Shown here: piece by piece, positions 55,279 to 64,000 of the stretch | How positions within the stretch are numbered: position 1 is the first letter of the stretch | Layout: each line of letters starts with the position of its first letter | DNA from: Streptomyces sp. HD | GTDB taxonomy: Bacteria > Actinomycetota > Actinomycetes > Streptomycetales > Streptomycetaceae | Assembly: GCF_028369295.1 (NCBI RefSeq) | Contig: NZ_JAQMYP010000040.1 | Location: forward strand, 33,330 to 97,329 | Direction: 5' to 3' | DNA: 64,000 nucleotides | Notes under the pieces: model-generated | Databases searched by the model: none | Told to the model about the DNA's origin: nothing | What the model saw: the letters and a program-made list of their open reading frames with translations, nothing else | Translations under genes and position numbers: made by a program

Positions 55279-56337
55279 TCAGGTGACCGGCTGCTCCTGG
55301 GCCCAGGCCGGCAGTTCGAGAATGGTGAGGACGGCCGAGGTCGACACCCAGCCGGACGCCGACGTGGTCATCAGGATGTGGTCGCCCGGGGACAGCAGCC
55401 CGTTGACCAGCAGGTGGTTGAGGGAGACCGCCATGTCGCAGGCGCCCATATGGCCGTACTCCTTGCCGAAGTCCCAGGTGGAGCGGGACATCGGCAGGCC
55501 CAGCGGCTGCATCTTCATCTGGTCGATCATGCGGGAGTCGCTGTTCGCGGCCACCACCCACCTCAGGTCCGACGCGTTCAGCCCCGCGTCCACCAGCGAC
55601 CGGTGCACGATGTCCAGCTCGAAGTCGCGGATCATCTCCATGCACTTGTCCAGGGGCATCACGTGCTGGTTGAAGTAGGACAGCAGTTCCATCGTGCCGG
55701 ACGCCTTGCGCTGTTCCCCGCGGAACGGCAGCAGCGACTCCTCGCCGCGATGCCACTGTTCCAGTTCCGGCTGGGTCCCGGAATTCACCGCGCGCAGCGC
55801 CGCGAACCCTCCTTCGCCGCTGAGCAGGACGGCGGCGCCACCGTCGCTGGCGGTGAATCCGGTACCGAACCCCGTCCACCGGTCGATCAGCGGACTGGTG
55901 AAGTTCTCCGCCGCCGTCACCAGCACGGTCTCGGCGCCGGCGGCGCCCGTCAACTGACCGACGGCGACCTCGATACCGGCCAGCAGGCCGTTGGAATGCT
56001 GGCGCACGTCCGTGCTGGCCACCTCGCTCACGCCCAGCTCACGCAGCACATAGCCGGGCGGGTAGAACCCCTCGGGGCCATGCTGCACGGCGGTGCAGTG
56101 GACGTGGTAGTCGAGGTCGTCGAGGTCATTGGCGGACCGGCGGAACGCCTGCCGGGCGGCCAGCACCGCCATGTCCAGCGCGGGCAGGTCGTCCGCGATG
56201 TACGCGGCGGTCAGGCCGGTGCCGTACTGGACGGAGTACTCGTCGTAGAGCCCTTCCCGCACAGCCTGCTCGACGCTCACCCACCGGTCCGGGATGTAGG
56301 CCCCGACCGTGTCGACATAGACGCCGTCCGTTTTCAT
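55279..56337 (-). CDS. KASIII-like acyltransferase/ketosynthase with Ser in place of the active Cys
   Basis: A 352-residue thiolase-fold protein of the FabH/ChlB-type subgroup. The loop that carries the nucleophilic Cys in ketosynthase III reads STDVRQHSNGLLAGIEVAVG, so Ser115 occupies the Cys place. The second His block, usually PHQAN, reads VAANSDSRMID. The third block reads YGHMGACDMAVSLNHLLVNG. Ser is also found in DpsC of daunorubicin biosynthesis, and Cys-containing relatives such as ChlB3 and CerJ act as acyltransferases to sugars or aglycones (family knowledge). AAGGAGGAG precedes the ATG. It lies 58 bases after the PKS stop in the same direction and so is in the same operon. It may transfer an acyl group onto or off the PKS product (inference). 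Confidence 0.85.
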   Translation of the reverse strand: MKTDGVYVDTVGAYIPDRWVSVEQAVREGLYDEYSVQYGTGLTAAYIADDLPALDMAVLAARQAFRRSANDLDDLDYHVHCTAVQHGPEGFYPPGYVLRELGVSEVASTDVRQHSNGLLAGIEVAVGQLTGAAGAETVLVTAAENFTSPLIDRWTGFGTGFTASDGGAAVLLSGEGGFAALRAVNSGTQPELEQWHRGEESLLPFRGEQRKASGTMELLSYFNQHVMPLDKCMEMIRDFELDIVHRSLVDAGLNASDLRWVVAANSDSRMIDQMKMQPLGLPMSRSTWDFGKEYGHMGACDMAVSLNHLLVNGLLSPGDHILMTTSASGWVSTSAVLTILELPAWAQEQPVT

Positions 56338-56395
56338 CTGTGCTTCTCCTCCTTGGGTGTCGGGCTACTGCTGGCGTGCGGTGCGGTGGCCGGTG

Positions 56396-64000
<7,605 letters not shown>

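Overview
The window is very GC-rich and has the marks of a Streptomyces (or close actinomycete) chromosome, most likely an accessory arm: GTG starts, strong third-position GC, rare TTA codons confined to regulators, lasso-peptide and polyketide genes, and many decayed genes and insertion-sequence scraps. No rRNA, tRNA or CRISPR array was seen.

Layout. 0.1-5.4 kb: a MarR regulator divergent from a fused double tautomerase, a membrane protein, a formylglycine-generating-enzyme-like protein, and several broken genes (2'-5' RNA ligase, LuxR-type ATPase, ISL3 transposase, 2-oxoacid dehydrogenase E2). 5.4-15.8 kb: a sugar-uptake locus with an intracellular GH63-like glucosidase, two ABC permeases, a solute-binding lipoprotein, a LacI repressor and a large secreted glycoside hydrolase; four near-identical 14-bp palindromes lie between the repressor and the hydrolase. 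15.8-18.5 kb: an IS5 fragment, a DinB protein and shredded moaA and aldo/keto reductase pieces. 18.6-21.3 kb: a membrane-anchored Hint polymorphic toxin with a lower-GC toxin tip and a putative immunity gene. 21.8-26.5 kb: a complete lasso peptide cluster (precursor, cyclase, leader-binding protein, peptidase, ABC exporter); its core LLGSAGNDRLILSKN closely matches the citrulassin family. 26.5-30.8 kb: small hypothetical, DoxX, cupin/LysR pair, secreted PQQ-type sugar dehydrogenase. 31-33 kb: an IS110 remnant fused in frame to WD40 repeats, and a truncated acyl-CoA dehydrogenase/PadR pair. 33.3-38.3 kb: PucR-type regulator, two-component pair, orphan histidine kinase with a TTA codon.

38.9 kb to the right edge is a modular type I polyketide cluster. 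It has three consecutive large ATPase regulators (the first with a TTA codon, the second lacking the LuxR helix-turn-helix), an acyl-CoA carboxylase epsilon subunit, thioesterase II, metallophosphoesterase, Sfp-type phosphopantetheinyl transferase, two deoxysugar genes, an ABC exporter, an FkbM methyltransferase, a KASIII-like protein and a PKS that runs off the edge. The PKS encodes the end of one module (inactive-looking DH, B-type KR, ACP) and a last module with intact KS and ACP but visibly degenerate AT, DH and KR and no thioesterase. The neighbouring KASIII homologue has Ser where Cys is expected. The product is probably a glycosylated polyketide (inference). The terminal module and its KASIII-like partner are the most unusual features of the window, followed by the lasso cluster.
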